Origin: Aquabacter spiritensis
GTDB taxonomy: Bacteria; Pseudomonadota; Alphaproteobacteria; Rhizobiales; Xanthobacteraceae
Direction of reading: 5' to 3'
DNA length: 64,000 nucleotides
NCBI RefSeq assembly: GCF_004346185.1
Contig: NZ_SMAI01000003.1
Location: 310,001 to 374,000, forward strand
Shown: one piece after another, positions 63,948 to 64,000 of the stretch
Position numbering within the stretch: the first letter of the stretch is position 1
Layout of the letters: each line of letters opens with the position of its first letter
Position numbers and translations under genes: made by a program
The notes under the pieces: model-generated
What the model was told of the DNA's origin: nothing
The model's database searches: none
What the model saw: only the letters and a program-made list of their open reading frames with translations

Positions 63948-64000
63948 AGCCGCGCGGACCGGGATGAACCCTCTCTGAACGTGTCTCTCGGGATTCGTTC

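Overview
The window is GC-rich DNA from an alphaproteobacterium, most likely of the order Hyphomicrobiales. The block lnt-xre-metK-trmB, the run corC-ybeY-phoH-miaB-plsC-fur-rimI-tsaB, the many Bug/TctC, TRAP and TctA transporter parts, a Tlde1/DUF2778 protein, a CIRCE-controlled groESL and a ROSE-like RNA thermometer all fit that assignment. No rRNA gene, normal tRNA gene, CRISPR array, integrase or insertion sequence was seen.

Layout. 0-6.1 kb is mostly housekeeping: the end of an EAL protein, lepA, a lipoprotein, a methyltransferase and groES-groEL. 6.2-17.8 kb is mixed: a divergent HxlR regulator/oxidoreductase pair with a clear operator, a TRAP transporter behind a sigma-54 promoter, a secreted aspartic-peptidase-like protein, an AIM24-like protein, a histone-deacetylase-like hydrolase, an SDR, a cell-wall (Tlde1) protein, an MFS permease and a GST. 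17.9-46.9 kb is a catabolic island. 47-51.2 kb holds a GNAT protein, a small FlbD-like protein and then a roughly 3-kb low-GC insertion (methyltransferase, toxin-antitoxin remnant, repeat array, tRNA-like element). 51.3-64 kb returns to core genes, all on the minus strand, ending in a heat-shock hsp20.

The catabolic island is the main result. It carries a CoA ligase, a MenB/BadI-type crotonase (a family that includes ring-cleaving hydrolases), two flavin oxidoreductases, a PRISE-type enone reductase, two class III CoA-transferases, an acyl-CoA dehydrogenase, enoyl-CoA hydratase, 3-hydroxyacyl-CoA dehydrogenases, an oxoadipyl-CoA-type thiolase, several SDRs, TctA/TctB, two Bug receptors and one branched-chain-amino-acid-type binding protein. 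Four small proteins with an FN-WY-EH-like pattern, probably dimeric alpha/beta-barrel proteins, are scattered through it. One sigma-54 activator (24515-26164) lies inside.

Nine sigma-54 promoters (GG-N10-GC) were read in front of the island's transcription units, and a tenth lies in front of the TRAP operon. In the five intergenic regions that serve eight of the nine island promoters there are 17-bp palindromic sites of form TGT-N11-ACA, usually in pairs. I infer that these are the enhancer sites of the local activator, making one regulon for uptake and CoA-dependent breakdown of a cyclic, possibly terpenoid or alicyclic, acid. The substrate is not determined by the sequence.
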